This document shows, in pieces, positions 53,374-64,000 of a DNA stretch of 64,000 nucleotides. The notes beneath the pieces were generated by a model. It worked only from the letters and a program-made list of their open reading frames with translations. It was not told the DNA's origin and did not search any database. The DNA is from Marsupella aquatica (Eukaryota; Marchantiophyta). Within the stretch, counting starts at the first letter, position 1. Each line of letters begins with the position of its first letter. The DNA lies in NCBI GenBank assembly GCA_973895155.1, contig OZ316896.1, forward strand, positions 23,374,001 through 23,438,000, written 5' to 3'. The translations under genes were made by a program, and so were the position numbers.

Positions 53374-55229
53374 GATCCCCAATTGGCTTGGTTAAGCCGC
53401 TAAGACCTCTCTCAGCTCGACACATCTAGCTCTCACTCCCTTGCTTACTTTCGTTCCTATCTTAGTTGATGTGGGCACTCTTCACACAAGTTAATGCGAC
53501 ACACAAATAGCAGAATGACTCCTTCTGACTGAGTTATACCATGCACTTGCCATACAAACAGTAGATCTCATACACAAGCTCTGCGAACTAAGCCGTGAGG
53601 CCAACTCTATTCAGCTCTTAGGCATGAGGAAACATGATTATACACAAGGGTCACTGCATAACTAACCGAGAGCTTCTCCTACTACTTGATCCCAGCCTGC
53701 TGGTGCAACTAAAAACTTGCTAAAGAAGAGGCCCCGACCTCCCCGCAGCCCAGGTACTTATCCTGGCTGTGGATCCGCCCAATTCCTTGCATCGTAAGCC
53801 TAATCTACCTAACTGTAATCCCGCCGTTGTAAGTTCTCCATCTTCCTTGTGATTTCCTCCAACTCCTCTTGGGTTTTGTCCAGGTCCTTCCGTACCTCCT
53901 CCTGCTCCTTCTGGGCCTCCTTCAACTCCTTCTGGGCTGCTTGCAACTCCTCTGCTAAGGTAGTCCTTTCTTCCTGGGTTGCTCTTAGCTCCTTGTCGAG
54001 CTCCTTCACGACTTCAGACTCCATCTTGTTCATCTTGGCATAAGTCTGATCGAGCTGGTCGTCTTTCTCCCGCAGGTCGGCCTTGAAGCCGGCTGTCAGG
54101 GATGCAAGCTCTTGCTGCAGCACAATGATCCCTTGATAGGCTTTCCTTAATTCGGCCTCCTTCTGCTCAAGGGCTCCACGGATATCCTCGAGTTCCCCTT
54201 TTAATGCCCTCTCCTTTCTCTGGGTCTCCGCCATGGCCCGATTGTTGGCTGCTAAGTGGGCCTCCTCTGCGTCCCTTAGCTCCCGCTTCCACTTCTCCTT
54301 TTCCTTGACTACGCCGGCCAACTCTCCTTGGGTCCGAGTCAGTTTATCTTTGATAATCTGATTGTCAGACTGCGTGGTATCCAACTGCCTCTGCATGATG
54401 TTTAGCTCATGCCGCTTGATCCGTAGCTCATCTTGGGCTTTCTTGGCCGTCTTCAGGTCTTCCACGTTGGCTTCCATCTCCCTAAGCCGTCGGATGACCT
54501 CGTCCTTCTTGTTTCTCTCCAAAGCCATCACTTCTTCTAATCGGTGCTTCTCCAACATCTCCCTGCTCCAACTCCTCCCCAAAGATGCTGAGCGCAAGTT
54601 CCCCACACATCTCCCCGTACTCCATGGCTCTATCTTTAGCATAGGTGGAGTAAGTAGAAGTCATCGGCATCAACCACCGCAACCTCTATTCCCAAGCCGT
54701 CTTGCGGATCTCTTCTATGGTGGCAAGAGGGTTGTTTCTTTTTTTGGCAAGCCGCCTGATGTCCTCCGGCCAATCTCCTCTTGGCAAATCTTTTTCCCTA
54801 GCCAGGGCTGCCTTCTCTTCCTCCCTAAGTCGCTTCTGAAACTCTTGTGCCGTTTGCTTGATGTCGTCAAAGCTCGGGGGAGCGACATCTGGTGGGGAGA
54901 CTCGGGGCTACTCTGCTGGGTGGGGTCCCCTCGAACTACTCTTGGAAGCGTGGGGATAAACCGGCCACAGGTCCTTACTCCTGGAACATGATGATCCAAC
55001 CCATAGCCGGAGTTATCATTGCTGTAGTCCTCCATCGCCTCCTCCACTGCTTGGACTCCCGGCTTCCCCTTCTCTTCTCCGCGGGTAGGAGCCTTAGGCT
55101 GTTCTGCCTCGGATTTGGAGCTTGAGGCTCCCACATACATTCGAACTCCCGGCTCGTGTTCCGGCCTCCTCCTCTCCTTGGCTCCGGTAAAGGGGTTTTC
55201 CTTCATGAGTCGTCTTAGGCCTACCTCTG

Positions 55230-55584
55230 AGGTGTTTACAAAAGACAGCAAACAGGAAACAGGATTTAATAACAGAAACTGGTAACAGGAAAAAAAACTG
55301 GTAACAGGAAAATGGGTGGAATTTTTTTTGATTTTTTTTTGAATTTGTTTTTGAATTTTTTTTTTTGCGATTTTTTTTTTTCCGGTCAACCAGTTTTTTT
55401 TGCCAGCGCCCGACGCTGCTAATAGTAGCGTCCAAAGCTAGCCAAAAATGTTGCATTGTTAATTTTTTTGGAAATAACATGTTTTAGGAGACATTTTTAA
55501 ATTGCCATTTTTCCTGGTAACAGCATTTTAAAAACAGGAAAAAAAATCTTGTTTACCTGTTTCCTGTCTCCGTCGCTATACCCC
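55230..55584. mobile_element. 355-bp hAT-like non-autonomous element (MITE)
   Basis: The insertion is flanked by TACCTCTG at 55222-55229 and 55585-55592, an 8-bp duplication as made by hAT transposases. The uninterrupted site is visible in D's other LTR (near 45411). The ends are imperfect inverted repeats: AGGTGTTTAC...AGACAG...GGAAACAGG on the left and, reversed, GGGGTATAGC...AGACAGGAAACAGG on the right. The interior has several long T runs and repeated GGAAACAGG/CTGGTAACAGG words. No coding capacity. Confidence 0.72.
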
Positions 55585-56247
55585 TACCTCTGGGGCAGCG
55601 TCCTATACTGGTGGGGTTGCCGGTGCCGGTGCCGGTGCCGTTCGCTTTTCCTTCTCCAGCATCTTCAGCAGATTCTGCATGCCTGGTTGCTGCATCGACA
55701 AGTCTTCTTTTCTTGGCCTAAACACCTGTTCGATCGTAGGACTAGCAGGCTGGTTGGGCTTCTCTGCTGCCGGCCTCTGTTCCGGAGCTTCCTCTGGTGC
55801 CCTTACCTCCAGGGGAAGTACTGGGGCAAAGATCTGACTTCGGGCATACCGGCACAACAACGGCATGTGACGCCAATGACATGGTCCTTATTTTGTAATC
55901 TGATTAAGTAGGTTGCTGTATGCAAGGAGTAGCTATTGATATTGCATAACAATTAGCAAGATGGCAAGAATAAGGGCAATCATGGCGTTAAGAGTAGGGA
56001 AATAAAAGCTATGTCGCAGGTGGTCGATGACCATATCTCTTTCAATATGTCACCAAATCCGGATCTGTAAAGAGCATTGGAAAGATCTGGTCAAGGCGAG
56101 TAAAATCGATATAAAACACTCGAGAAACGGAGGTGTATTAAGAAAGATACCGCCTGATTAGTGTGACGGGTTAACTTGTGGCCAGAATTAGCGGATTCGG
56201 CTTCAGTTTCGGGTTAACTCAAGCTCGACCACGGCTTAGCTTATGTG

Positions 56248-56377
56248 AGCACGGCTTCAGCTTAGCTCAGGTCAGCACGGCTTCAGCTTAGCTCAGGTAA
56301 GCACGGCTTCAGCTTAGCTCAGGTCAGCGCGGCTTCAGCTTAACTCAGGTAAGCACGGCTTCAGCTTAGGCTTAACC
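56248..56377 (+). repeat. 26-bp tandem repeat, five units, in LTR E
   Basis: Units start at 56248, 56274, 56300, 56326 and 56352, each beginning AGCACGGCTTCAGCTTAGCT with one or two differences; the last is partial. Looser GGTTAGC/CTCGGGTT words continue to about 56610. It lies in the upstream (U3) half of the LTR, where enhancer repeats are common. Confidence 0.88.
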
Positions 56378-56928
56378 CGGGTTCGGACTAGATTGATCCC
56401 GAGTTAGACTTAACTTGGGTTAGCCTAAACTCGGGCTCAGGTTAGCATAGGTAAGCTCGGGTTCGGGCTCAGCTTAGGCTAGGTTAGCGGATAGTGGATA
56501 GCGGGTAGCGGCCTAACCCGAGACCACGGGTTAGCTCTACTCGGGTTAGATAGGATAGCTAGGTTAGCCGAACTCGGGTTAGCTATGTAACTTGGGTTAG
56601 CGCAGCAGTGAGTACCCCCTCTCGGTTGCGGGGGCATAACTCTCTGTGTATTTGACCAAATCGGCTATAATTGACCTCGTTGGAAAGAGGAGCTCAAGCC
56701 GCTTCCAACGCTGCTATCCACGCAGCAAATGGTTGAATAGAGAAATCGGGAGAGGAGGCGCAAGCTCGCGAAAACCATGGAGGAGGGCCAAATCCGAAGT
56801 ACATAACCAATTTGAGATAGAAATAAAGCTGTGAGTTAGGGTTCAGTAGTTAGAGATAGTGGCGGCTCTGTTAGGGCTGGGATGGGGCTCTAGCAGCGTA
56901 GCATCCACCCATTTGGGCTCAATGAGAG

Positions 56929-56963
56929 TATATAGAGCAGCCCCCCGGTAGAGGCAGGGGGGG
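56929..56963 (+). promoter_or_regulatory. TATA-like motif and G-rich tract in LTR E
   Basis: TATATAG at 56929 followed by GGTAGAGGCAGGGGGGG at 56947-56963. The same block is in LTR B at 38419-38452. It is the best promoter candidate in E. Confidence 0.5.
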
Positions 56964-58009
56964 AACTTCAATTGTGTGATCTCACGTAGATTGAGCAGCA
57001 GGGAGGAGCTCTGTGCAAGGAAGGCTGGGCTTGGAAGCTGTGTGTTGGGGAGAGCTTGGTTGTGCTATTACTCAGGGAGTAATCAGCCACGCTTCACAGC
57101 AACAGTTGGCCAGGTTTGCAAGCTGGATTGTGGCTCTTTCTAGTAGGCAACACAACTGGGTTCTTTTCCCCCGATACAGAGCCTTGGTGAAGGTGATGTG
57201 TTGGTGATTGTAAACTGCGGGGAGGATTTCAATGTGATTTGTGGTGAGCACATTAGGGAGGCTGAGATACTGATCGAGGGGCAGCAGCAGGAGCATTTAC
57301 AGTTTAGTCTGGCAAGGCTACGTGATCCATGGGGAGTCCCGGCCTTTGTCTGGTAGAGAGCACTAAGGGATTTATGGCCAGAGCTGAGCTTGCAGGGCAA
57401 GCATGAGGCCGGGCCTCATTGTAGTCTGGGGTAGATTGCCGTTAGGCCTGGTACCAGCTTTGAAGTCGAGTCAACTGTGCATGCATAACTTGACATTCTG
57501 AAATGGAGGTGTGAGATCTGTACGTGCCCCCAAGAATGAAGTGCAATGAAGGAGGTTGAGTTCAGGATTGAGTTTGCAAGGCAAGTACGGGATTGGTTCG
57601 AGTCCAATTTGCCGTCGCAATCTGGAGTGAGCCGGGCTCAGGTTCAGGATTGAGCTTGCATGGCAAGCATGGGGCTTGCGGGGCAAGCACGTCGCAATCT
57701 GGAGGAGACAGCCTTCGGGCCTATTGTTCGGATCAAGTGTTCTCAATGAACTATTGTGCACATCTTTGAATCTAACTGAGTTTTCCTCTCAGGCCTCATT
57801 TCTCTCATGGATGTGTGTGTGTGTGTGAGGCAATCTGAGTGTATGATGAGACTAGCAGCGCCACTGAGAGGTGTACCGGGTGCATTGAAGTGGGTTGGGT
57901 GAGGGCTGTCACAGCTCTGATTGCTGAGAGTGGAATGGCAGAGTGGTGGGGCAATGGCTTAGAAGTCCCTAAGCCGGGAATCAGTCTGGAGTCACTGGTT
58001 TATGGGTAC

Positions 58010-58025
58010 ATTCCGGCGGCGGAAT
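58010..58025 (+). promoter_or_regulatory. conserved 16-nt palindrome, copy in LTR E
   Basis: ATTCCGGCGGCGGAAT followed by AGAAATATACCTA, about 320 bases from the LTR end. The palindrome is identical to C and D despite little similarity elsewhere. Confidence 0.7.
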
Positions 58026-59841
58026 AGAAATATACCTATGACAGGAAGCATACGTATAGACATATGTGCACCGTAGCGCTAGGCCCTGTGTGTACAGGCC
58101 CGATATGAAGACCCCTTCTCACCAGAACTATCATGAGCACAGGATCTGATTCCCAACCTTGGTTCCTAGGGATTGAGCTTGGGTGATGTGTGACGGAGTC
58201 TTGCTATGATAGTCTGGTGTTAAGGGCATAAATTGGTGTTTACCGGCCTTCACAACATCCCTTCGTGATCCTCAGGTACAAGGAGATGGTTTTGGCACCC
58301 ATAGTGATGGTTTTGGTGTTAAGACCCATGTCAATCGCGTGACACGGCATGTGATAGCCAAACCGGGATATGCTTCCCATGCCGATCACCTGTTGTTCCT
58401 CCCTTAAGATCTTCTTCAATTGGTTGAGGAGGTACCCGTTGTAGTCCCGGTTTGGGTCTGGCCTCTCTGCCAGGTAGACCTGTGCCTTGCCGATCTCTGC
58501 CCTTGGCAAGTTGCAATGCATGGTCACCCGCAAGAAATCGATCATCTCTCCGATGTGCGGGTTGGTGCAGGTGTTCCGGAAGAAGCCATTCTTCGTCGAT
58601 GGCCCCGGAAACAACCGGAACTCCTTGTCATGCAAGGTCTTCCTGGTATCTACTTTGGTCTTATTGCCCATCGGCAAGCCAAACACTTCGGCAATCACCT
58701 GGGGAGTGAGATAGAAATCCTTCCCATACCCTCGTGGCATTGGTCTCGGGCTCCCATGACCCCACGAATTCTAATAAGTCTGAATCCGGCACCTCCGGCT
58801 TCAGCCATGGTAATTTTACGAAGGCTTCCAAACCGGATCCAACCATGAAGCCCTGGTACTTTTTGGTCTGCATGGCCGTAAGGCATGCATCCTCCTCTCG
58901 TGCAAAATGTAGTTGCACTTCCTCTGGTAGGGTCGCCGCCCAACCTTTCCAAGTGTCATCCTTGGTTGGAATGGCATTGATGGGATCGACCTCCTCCTCT
59001 TCGGCTTCTCCCTGCCTCCTGCTCTGCTGCTCTGCTGGCTTCCTTGGTGCCGCCGACCTTGTTCTTTTTGCCGGGGTGGCCTCTTTGTTGCTATTTCCTT
59101 TCCTCTTCATCTCGGCTGCCGTGGATATTTCTCCTAGCACGGTTGCCTTTGTCCACCCCTCCGTGCTACCCTTCAACTCCCAGTGCACGTCGTTGCAGCG
59201 GTTGATGGCTTCCCGAATACCGACGATCCTGTTTTTGCAAAACAGAAGGTTGTTGAGCTGATTGGCAGTAGGAGTCCACAAGAACTCGGCCTTGATGAGT
59301 TCTCCTCCTAAGAAGGCAGATTTTTGCAGCTCCCACAGTCGAGCAAGCTCCTACCGTTCTTGAGCTGCTCTCTCCGATTCTTTGTCCTCGTAAGTCCCAA
59401 TGTACTCAATTGCCCGTTCGAACAGGCATCCCCAAAAATATGCCACTTGATTGACGTTGCTCATACCCTCCGTGAGTCGATCGTCGGTATCTGCTCCTAC
59501 CCAGAGTGCTCGCCCAAGCAGCTGACAGTAGTTGGCCTCACGTAGTCGTCTGCCTAGTCCGTGCTTGCAAATGAGCCATCATTCCTCGCGAGCGGTCCTT
59601 ACCCCTCTCTCTGCCTGGTCTTCCCTCCCGTTGGTTTACCCCTAGCCGCCGACACTTAGCGTGCCCTAACCCTAATCGTGTTTTCTCCCCCGGCATCCTT
59701 ACCTCCGGCCTCGGCCCGGGTTCCATAGTCACCCTTAATTGTTTATATTTTCCTTGTTTTTGTTCCTATACTAATGTGTTTCTAGGGTACACTCCCATTT
59801 TCCCACTTAACTGGCCAAGTGATTCCTGGCTAGGCATCACA

Positions 59842-60543
59842 GCTACCTTAAAGAAAGAGTTGGAGGAAGCCCAGAAAGAGTTGGAAGAAGCCCAGAAGGA
59901 GCTGAAGGAGGCAAGGAAGGACCTGGACAAAACCCAAGAGGAGTTGGAAGAAACCACAAGGAAGATGGAGAACTTACAACGGTGGGCCGACAACCAAACG
60001 GAGTGGCTGAAGAAACAGGCCGCAGTATTTAAGTGCTTAGCTTCATTTGTTCCAACTCCAATTGTGGGAACCCCGTTACCAGGAGTGGTACTGGCCGAAG
60101 GACAAGCCCTGATGCCGGAGGTAGGTGGCAAAGGGAAGGAACCAGATGCCGAAATAGGGAAGAAGAAGAAGCGGAAACCTTCTGGGTCTGGGAGTTATAC
60201 GGCTTCTCCAGCCGTTGTGACCAAGGAGGTAAACCCGGCACCAACCTCCGGCATGGTCACGGCAGTGGATCCACCTGTCTTAGAAGGTGGGGATGGCAAG
60301 GCCAAGGCCAGGACAACTATTGATGAAGCCGTGGTAGCAAACCCCCCACTAGAGCAAGCCGAGGAAACCGTAGCCGGGGAGGCCATGGCCGATGCTGAGG
60401 CCGAAGCCGAGGGTGGACCCAGTCAGGCCGATGAAGAGTTGACTCGGTCCGGGGCAGGTAATCTGTCAGAGGAAGGACCGACGGCAGTGGTTGCGGGGGA
60501 AGCGTTGGGGGCGTCCATTGAGGATCCACCACCGGTGTTGTGA
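59842..60543 (+). pseudogene. C-terminal part of the family-A LTR ORF in fragment F
   Basis: About 230 open codons: LKKELEEAQKELEEAQKELK (coiled coil), MENLQRWADNQTEWLKKQAA, KKKKRKPSGSGSYTASPAVV, an Ala/Glu-rich tail, and GASIEDPPPVL before TGA 60541. It is a diverged version of the tail seen at 17786 and 44231, still open, lacking everything before the coiled coil. Confidence 0.8.
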
Positions 60544-60701
60544 CGGTGCAAGGGTGCCGATCCTTTTAGGAAGGGCGGACGTGGAGGTAGGAGGCGTGAG
60601 TGGGCAGGGCGGGCTTGGATCTCCAAGTTTAGGCTTAGGATCAGGACCAGGAGATTGCCCTGACACTTAGATTAGTGGGATGGCGGACCCACTAGTAGGA
60701 G
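59842..60701 (+). mobile_element. element F: internal/tail fragment of a plus-strand family-A LTR
   Basis: Starts inside the coiled-coil coding part directly at D's LTR end and continues through the ORF's stop and the first 160 bases of the non-coding tail, to ACTAGTAGGAG at 60701, where G begins. Both ends are therefore cut by neighbouring elements: D and G appear to have landed in an older LTR. Confidence 0.75.
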
Positions 60702-63700
60702 TGTGATGCCTAGCCAGGAATCACTAGGCCGGTTTACATGGTAAAAGCAGGAGTGTACCCTGGAAGCACCTTAGTATAGTAACAAAAAAAGGAATTATAA
60801 ACAATTAAGGGTTACTATGGAACCCGAGCCGAGGCCGGAAGTAAGGTCGCCGGGGGTGAAAACACGATTAGGGTTAGGGCGCGCTAAGCGTTGGCAGCTA
60901 GGGGTGACTAACGGAAGGGAAGACCAGAGGAGGAGAGGGGTAAGGACCGCTCGCGAGGAATGGTGGCTCATTTGCAAGCACAAACTAGGCAGACGACTAA
61001 GGGAGGCCAACTACTGTCAGCTGCTTGGGCGAGCACTCTGGGTAGGAGCAGATACCGACGATCGACTCACGGAGGGTATGAGCAACGTCAATCAAGTGGC
61101 ACATTTTTGGGGATGCCTGTTCGAACGGGCAACTGAGTACGTCAGGACTTACGAGGACGAAGAATCAGAGAGAGCAGCTCGAGAATGGCGAGAGCTCGCT
61201 CGACTGTGGGAGCTGCAGAAATTTGCCTTCTTAGGAGGTGATCTCATCAAAGCCAAATTCTTGTGGACTCCTACTGCCAATCAGCTCGACGACCTTTTGT
61301 TTTGCGAAGACAGAGTCGTCGGCATTCGGGAAGCCATCAACCGCTGCAACGACCTACACTGGGAGTTGAAGGGTAGCATGGAGGGGTGGACGAAGGCAAC
61401 CTTGCTAGGAGAAACATCCACGGCAGCCGAGATGAAGAGGAAAGGAAACAACAACAAAGAGGCCACCCCGGCAAAAAGAACGAGGTCGGCGGCACCAAGG
61501 AAGCCAGCAGAGCAGTAGAGCAGGAGGCAGGGAGAAGCCGAAGAGGAGGAGGTCGATCCCATCAATGCCATTCCAACCAAGGATGACACTTGGAAAGGCT
61601 GGGCGGCGACCCTACTAGAGGAAGTGCAATTACACTTTGCACGGGAGGAGGATGCATGCTTTACGGCCATGCAGACCAAGAAGTACCAAGGCTTCATGGC
61701 CGGATCCGGCTTGGAAGCCTTCGTAAAATTACCATGGCTGAAGCCGGAGGTGCCGGATTCATACTTATTAGAATTCGTGGGATAATGGGAGCCCGAGACC
61801 AATTCCACAAGGGTCTATGGGAAAGATTTCTATCTTACTCCTCGGGTGATTGCCAAAACGTTTGGCTTGCCAATGGGCAATAAGACCAAAGTAGATACCA
61901 GGAAGACCTTGCCGGACAAGGAGTTTTGGTCGTTCCCAGGGCCATCAACGAAGAATGGCTTCTTCCGGAACACCTGCACCAACCCGCACATCGGAGTGAT
62001 GATCGATTTCTTGTGGGTGACCATGCATTGCAACTTGCCGAGGCCAGAGATTGGCAAGGCACAGGTCTACCTGGCAGAGAGGCCAGACCCAAGCCGGGAT
62101 TATAACGGGTACCTCCTCAACCAACTAAAGAAGATCTTGAAGGAGGAACAGCAGGTGATCGGCATGGGAAGCGTGTCCCGGCTTGGCTATCACATGCCGT
62201 TGTTGTGCCGGTATGCCAGAGGTCAGATCTTTGCTCCAGTGCTTCCCCTGCAGGTAAGGGCACCAGAGGAAGTTCCGGAGCAGAGGCCGGCACCAGAGAG
62301 GCCCAACCGGCCCAACCAGCCCGACATTCCAACAATCGAGCAGGTGTTTAGGCCAAGGAAAGAAGACTTGCCGATGCAGCAACCAGGCATGCAGAATCTG
62401 CTGAAATTGCTGGAGAAGGAGAAGAAAATGGCATCGGCAACGGCACCGACACCGGTACCGGCAACGGCACCAATATCGGACACTGCCCCAGAGGCCGGCC
62501 TAAACCGACTCAGGAGGGAAAACCCCTTTACCGAAACCAAGGAGAGAATTAGGTCGGAACACAAGCCGGGAGTTTGACTATATGTGGGAGCCTCAAGCCC
62601 CGAATCAGAGGCAGAGCAGCCAAAGGCTCCTCCCAGCGAAGAGCAGAGCGATAAGCCGGGAATCCAAGCTGTGGAGGAGGCGGTGGAGGACTACAGCAAT
62701 GATAACTCCGGCTATGGGTCGGATCATCATGTTCCAGGAGTAAGGACCTGTGGCCGGTTTATCCCCACGCTTCCAAGAGTAGTTTGAGGGGACCCCAACC
62801 AGCAGAGTAGCCCCGAGTCTCCCCCAACCAGATGTTGCTCCCCCGAGCTTTGACGACATAAAGCAGACGGCACAAGAGTTTCAGGAGCAACTTAGGGAGG
62901 AAGAGAAGGCAGCCCTGGCTAGGGAGAAAGATTTACCAGGAGGATATTGCCCGGAGGACATCAGGCGGCTTGCCGAAAAAAGAAGCGACCCTCGTGCCAC
63001 TATAGAAGAAATCCGCAAGGCAGCTTGGGAGTAGAGGCCGCGGTGGTTGATGCCGATGACTTCTATTTACTCCACCTATGCTAAAGATAGAGCCATGGAG
63101 TACGGGGAGATGTGTGGGGAACTTGCGCTCAGCATCTTTGGGGAGGAGTTGGAGCAGGGACCCTTTTTCCAAAGGGAGATGTTGGAGAAGCACCGATTAG
63201 AAGAAGCGGTGGCTTTGGAGAGAAGCAAGAAGGACGAGGTCATCCGACGGCTTAGGGAGATGGAAGCCGAGGTGGAAGACCTGCAGGCGGCCAAGAAAGC
63301 CCAAGACAAGCTACGGAATAAGCGGCATGAGCTAAACATCATGCAGGGGCAGTTGGATACCGCGTAGTCTGATAATCAGATTATCAAGGATAAACTGACT
63401 CGGACCCAAGGAGAGTTGGCCGGTGCAGTCAAGGAAAGAGAGAAGTGGAAGCGAGAGCTGAGGGGCGCGGAGGAGGCCCACTTAGTAGCCAACAATCGGG
63501 CCATGACGGAGACTCAGAGAAGGGAGAGGGCATTGAAGGGGGAACTCGAGGATATCCGCGGAGCCCTTGAGCAAAAGGAGGCCGAGTTAGGGAAATCCTA
63601 TCAAGGGATTATTGCGCTGCAGCAAGAGCTTGCATCCCTGATGGCCAGCTTCAAAGCCGACCTCCGTGAGAAAGACGACCAGCTCGACCAAACTTATGCC

Positions 63701-64000
63701 AAGATGAATAAGATGGAGTCTGAAGTCGTGAAGGAGCTCAACAAGGAGCTAAGAGCAACCCAGGAGGAGAGGGCTACCTTAAAGATGGATTGGAGGAAGC
63801 CCAGAAGGAACTGGAGGAGGCGCGCAAGGACCTGGACGAGACCCAGGAGGAGTTGGAGGAAATCACGAGGAAGATGGAGAACCTACAGCGGCGGGCCGAC
63901 AACTAAACGGAGCGGGTGAAGAAACAAGCCGCAATATTTAAGTGCTTGGCTTCATCAGGTCCAATTCCAATTGGGGCAACCCAGTTACCAGGGGTAGTAT
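60702..64000 (+). mobile_element. element G: plus-strand family-A LTR, runs off the window
   Basis: Begins TGTGATGCCTAGCCAGG at 60702 and follows the family-A LTR order: 115-base lead with AATTATAAAC in place of the TATA-like motif, then the ORF. The last 1.3 kb of an LTR of this size lies beyond 64000, so whether it is a solo LTR or a 5' LTR of a full element cannot be told. Confidence 0.8.
60817..64000 (+). pseudogene. LTR ORF of G, decayed by point mutations
   Basis: Starts MEPEPRPEVRSPGVKTRLGL at 60817 and follows the family-A protein to the coiled coil at the window edge. Stops lie at 61516 (CAG in C), 61783 (TCA), 62575 (CGA), 62785 (CGA), 63032 (CAG), 63365 (CAG) and 63904 (CAA), plus small indels near 62827 and 63787. 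Six of seven stops are single C-to-T changes relative to C. Domains remain recognisable: KRTRSAAPRKPAEQ, FGLPMGNKTKVDTRKTLPDK, RLGYHMPLLCRYARG, GYGSDHHVPGVRTCGR, LEKHRLEEAVALERSKKDEV. Not functional. Confidence 0.85.

Larger units (their letters stand above)
55866..58344 (+). mobile_element. element E: 2,479-bp solo LTR of a third type, with 5-bp target duplication
   Basis: Begins TGTGACGCC and ends CGTGACA; flanked by CGGCA at 55861-55865 and 58345-58349. It resembles the non-coding parts of LTR B: the same TGTGAYGCC start, GGTAGAGGCAGGGGGGG, GGGGAGTCCC, a hairpin GGCTTAGAAGTCCCTAAGCC (about 57957), the 16-nt palindrome and the GTGACA end. Unlike A, B and C it has no long ORF; its largest frames are 60-95 codons. 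It may be an LTR that lost, or never gained, the ORF. Solo structure implies LTR-LTR recombination. Confidence 0.88.
53809..59732 (-). pseudogene. LTR ORF relic in D's 5' LTR
   Basis: From 59732 (MTMEPGPRPEVRMPGEKTRLG) the minus strand shows the family-A LTR protein: KRTRSAAPRKPAEQQS (about 59060), DFYLTPQVIAEVFGLPMGN (about 58700), then beyond solo LTR E MPLLCRYARS (55866), GYGLDHHVPGVRTCGR (about 54975) and the coiled coil (54580-53830). It is broken by E, by the hAT-like element, by a 790-base deletion of the tail and by several frameshifts. Confidence 0.82.
39622..59841 (-). mobile_element. element D: older Ty3/gypsy relative of A with three later insertions
   Basis: On the minus strand: 5' LTR 59841-53113 (with solo LTR E and a hAT-like element inside), primer-binding site 53108, gag 53043-51074, protease region 51067-50054, RT-RNase H 49943-48004, integrase 48031-46898, polypurine tract, and 3' LTR from 46886 down to 39622 (with solo LTR C inside). 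The 3' LTR lacks its last 1.7 kb because it is cut at the B/D junction. Every frame carries stops or 1-base indels, and its LTRs differ from each other by deletions, so it is older than A. It keeps the protease region missing from A. Confidence 0.85.
53113..59841 (-). repeat. element D 5' LTR, with internal deletion and two insertions
   Basis: In LTR orientation it starts at 59841 (TGTGATGCCTAGCCAGG) and ends at 53113 (GGGACGCACCACA). Solo LTR E (55866-58344) and a 355-bp hAT-like element (55230-55584) sit inside. At about 53818 roughly 790 bases are missing compared with A, removing the ORF's C-terminal tail and stop. Without insertions it would be about 3.9 kb. Confidence 0.85.

Noticed and set aside
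56248-56377. Tandem 26-mers as a CRISPR-like array
   Set aside because: Units are directly adjacent without spacers and lie inside a plant LTR.

Overview
The window looks like nuclear DNA of a streptophyte, meaning a charophyte alga or an early-diverging land plant. Supporting signs are a plant-type LINE with DUF4283-like and zf-RVT-like modules, Ty3/gypsy elements close to the Tat/Athila branch, a plant-style INCENP (WYRD-like) C-terminus, and nonsense mutations that are mostly C-to-T, as expected after plant DNA methylation. The species cannot be named from this sequence alone.

Positions 1-15880 are a gene-poor host region. It holds one plausible two-exon gene for a protein-kinase-like protein (3263-5360, +). 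It also holds broken or partial copies of three genome-maintenance genes: a UVSSA-like C-terminus (6732-7830, -), an INCENP-like helix plus IN-box (10105-11036, +) and RFC3-like exons (14144-14690, -). A PIF/Harbinger transposase with intact DDE residues but a stop and a frameshift lies at 12070-13477 (+). The rest is AT-rich spacer with short duplications.

Positions 15881-64000 are a nested pile of related LTR retrotransposons. The parts are: B', a truncated plus-strand LTR (15881-16874); A, a minus-strand Ty3/gypsy element (16875-35064) with a complete 4,662-bp 3' LTR and a 6-kb LINE in its integrase; B, a plus-strand element of a second family (35065-39621); D, an older minus-strand relative of A (39622-59841); C, a complete 4,664-bp solo LTR inside D's 3' LTR (40480-45143); E, a 2,479-bp solo LTR of a third type inside D's 5' LTR (55866-58344); a small hAT-like element (55230-55584); F, an LTR tail (59842-60701); and G, another large LTR running off the window (60702-64000).

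The most striking feature is that the giant LTRs carry their own long open reading frame on the same strand as gag-pol. In element A it is an uninterrupted 1,211-codon frame: basic N-terminus, a globular part, a long coiled coil, and an acidic Pro/Ala-rich tail with a Lys/Arg patch. The B family has a recognisably related frame, also inside its LTR, behind its own TATA box. The ORF is therefore present twice in each full element and persists in solo LTRs, unlike the extra ORFs of Ogre or Athila, which lie in the internal region. LTRs A, C, D, B and E otherwise differ greatly, yet all share a 16-nt GC-rich palindrome with a conserved downstream motif near the 3' end. Together, the LTR-encoded coiled-coil protein, the gag-pol set (with PR visible only in D) and this shared cis-element look like one retrotransposon system whose LTR is itself a gene.
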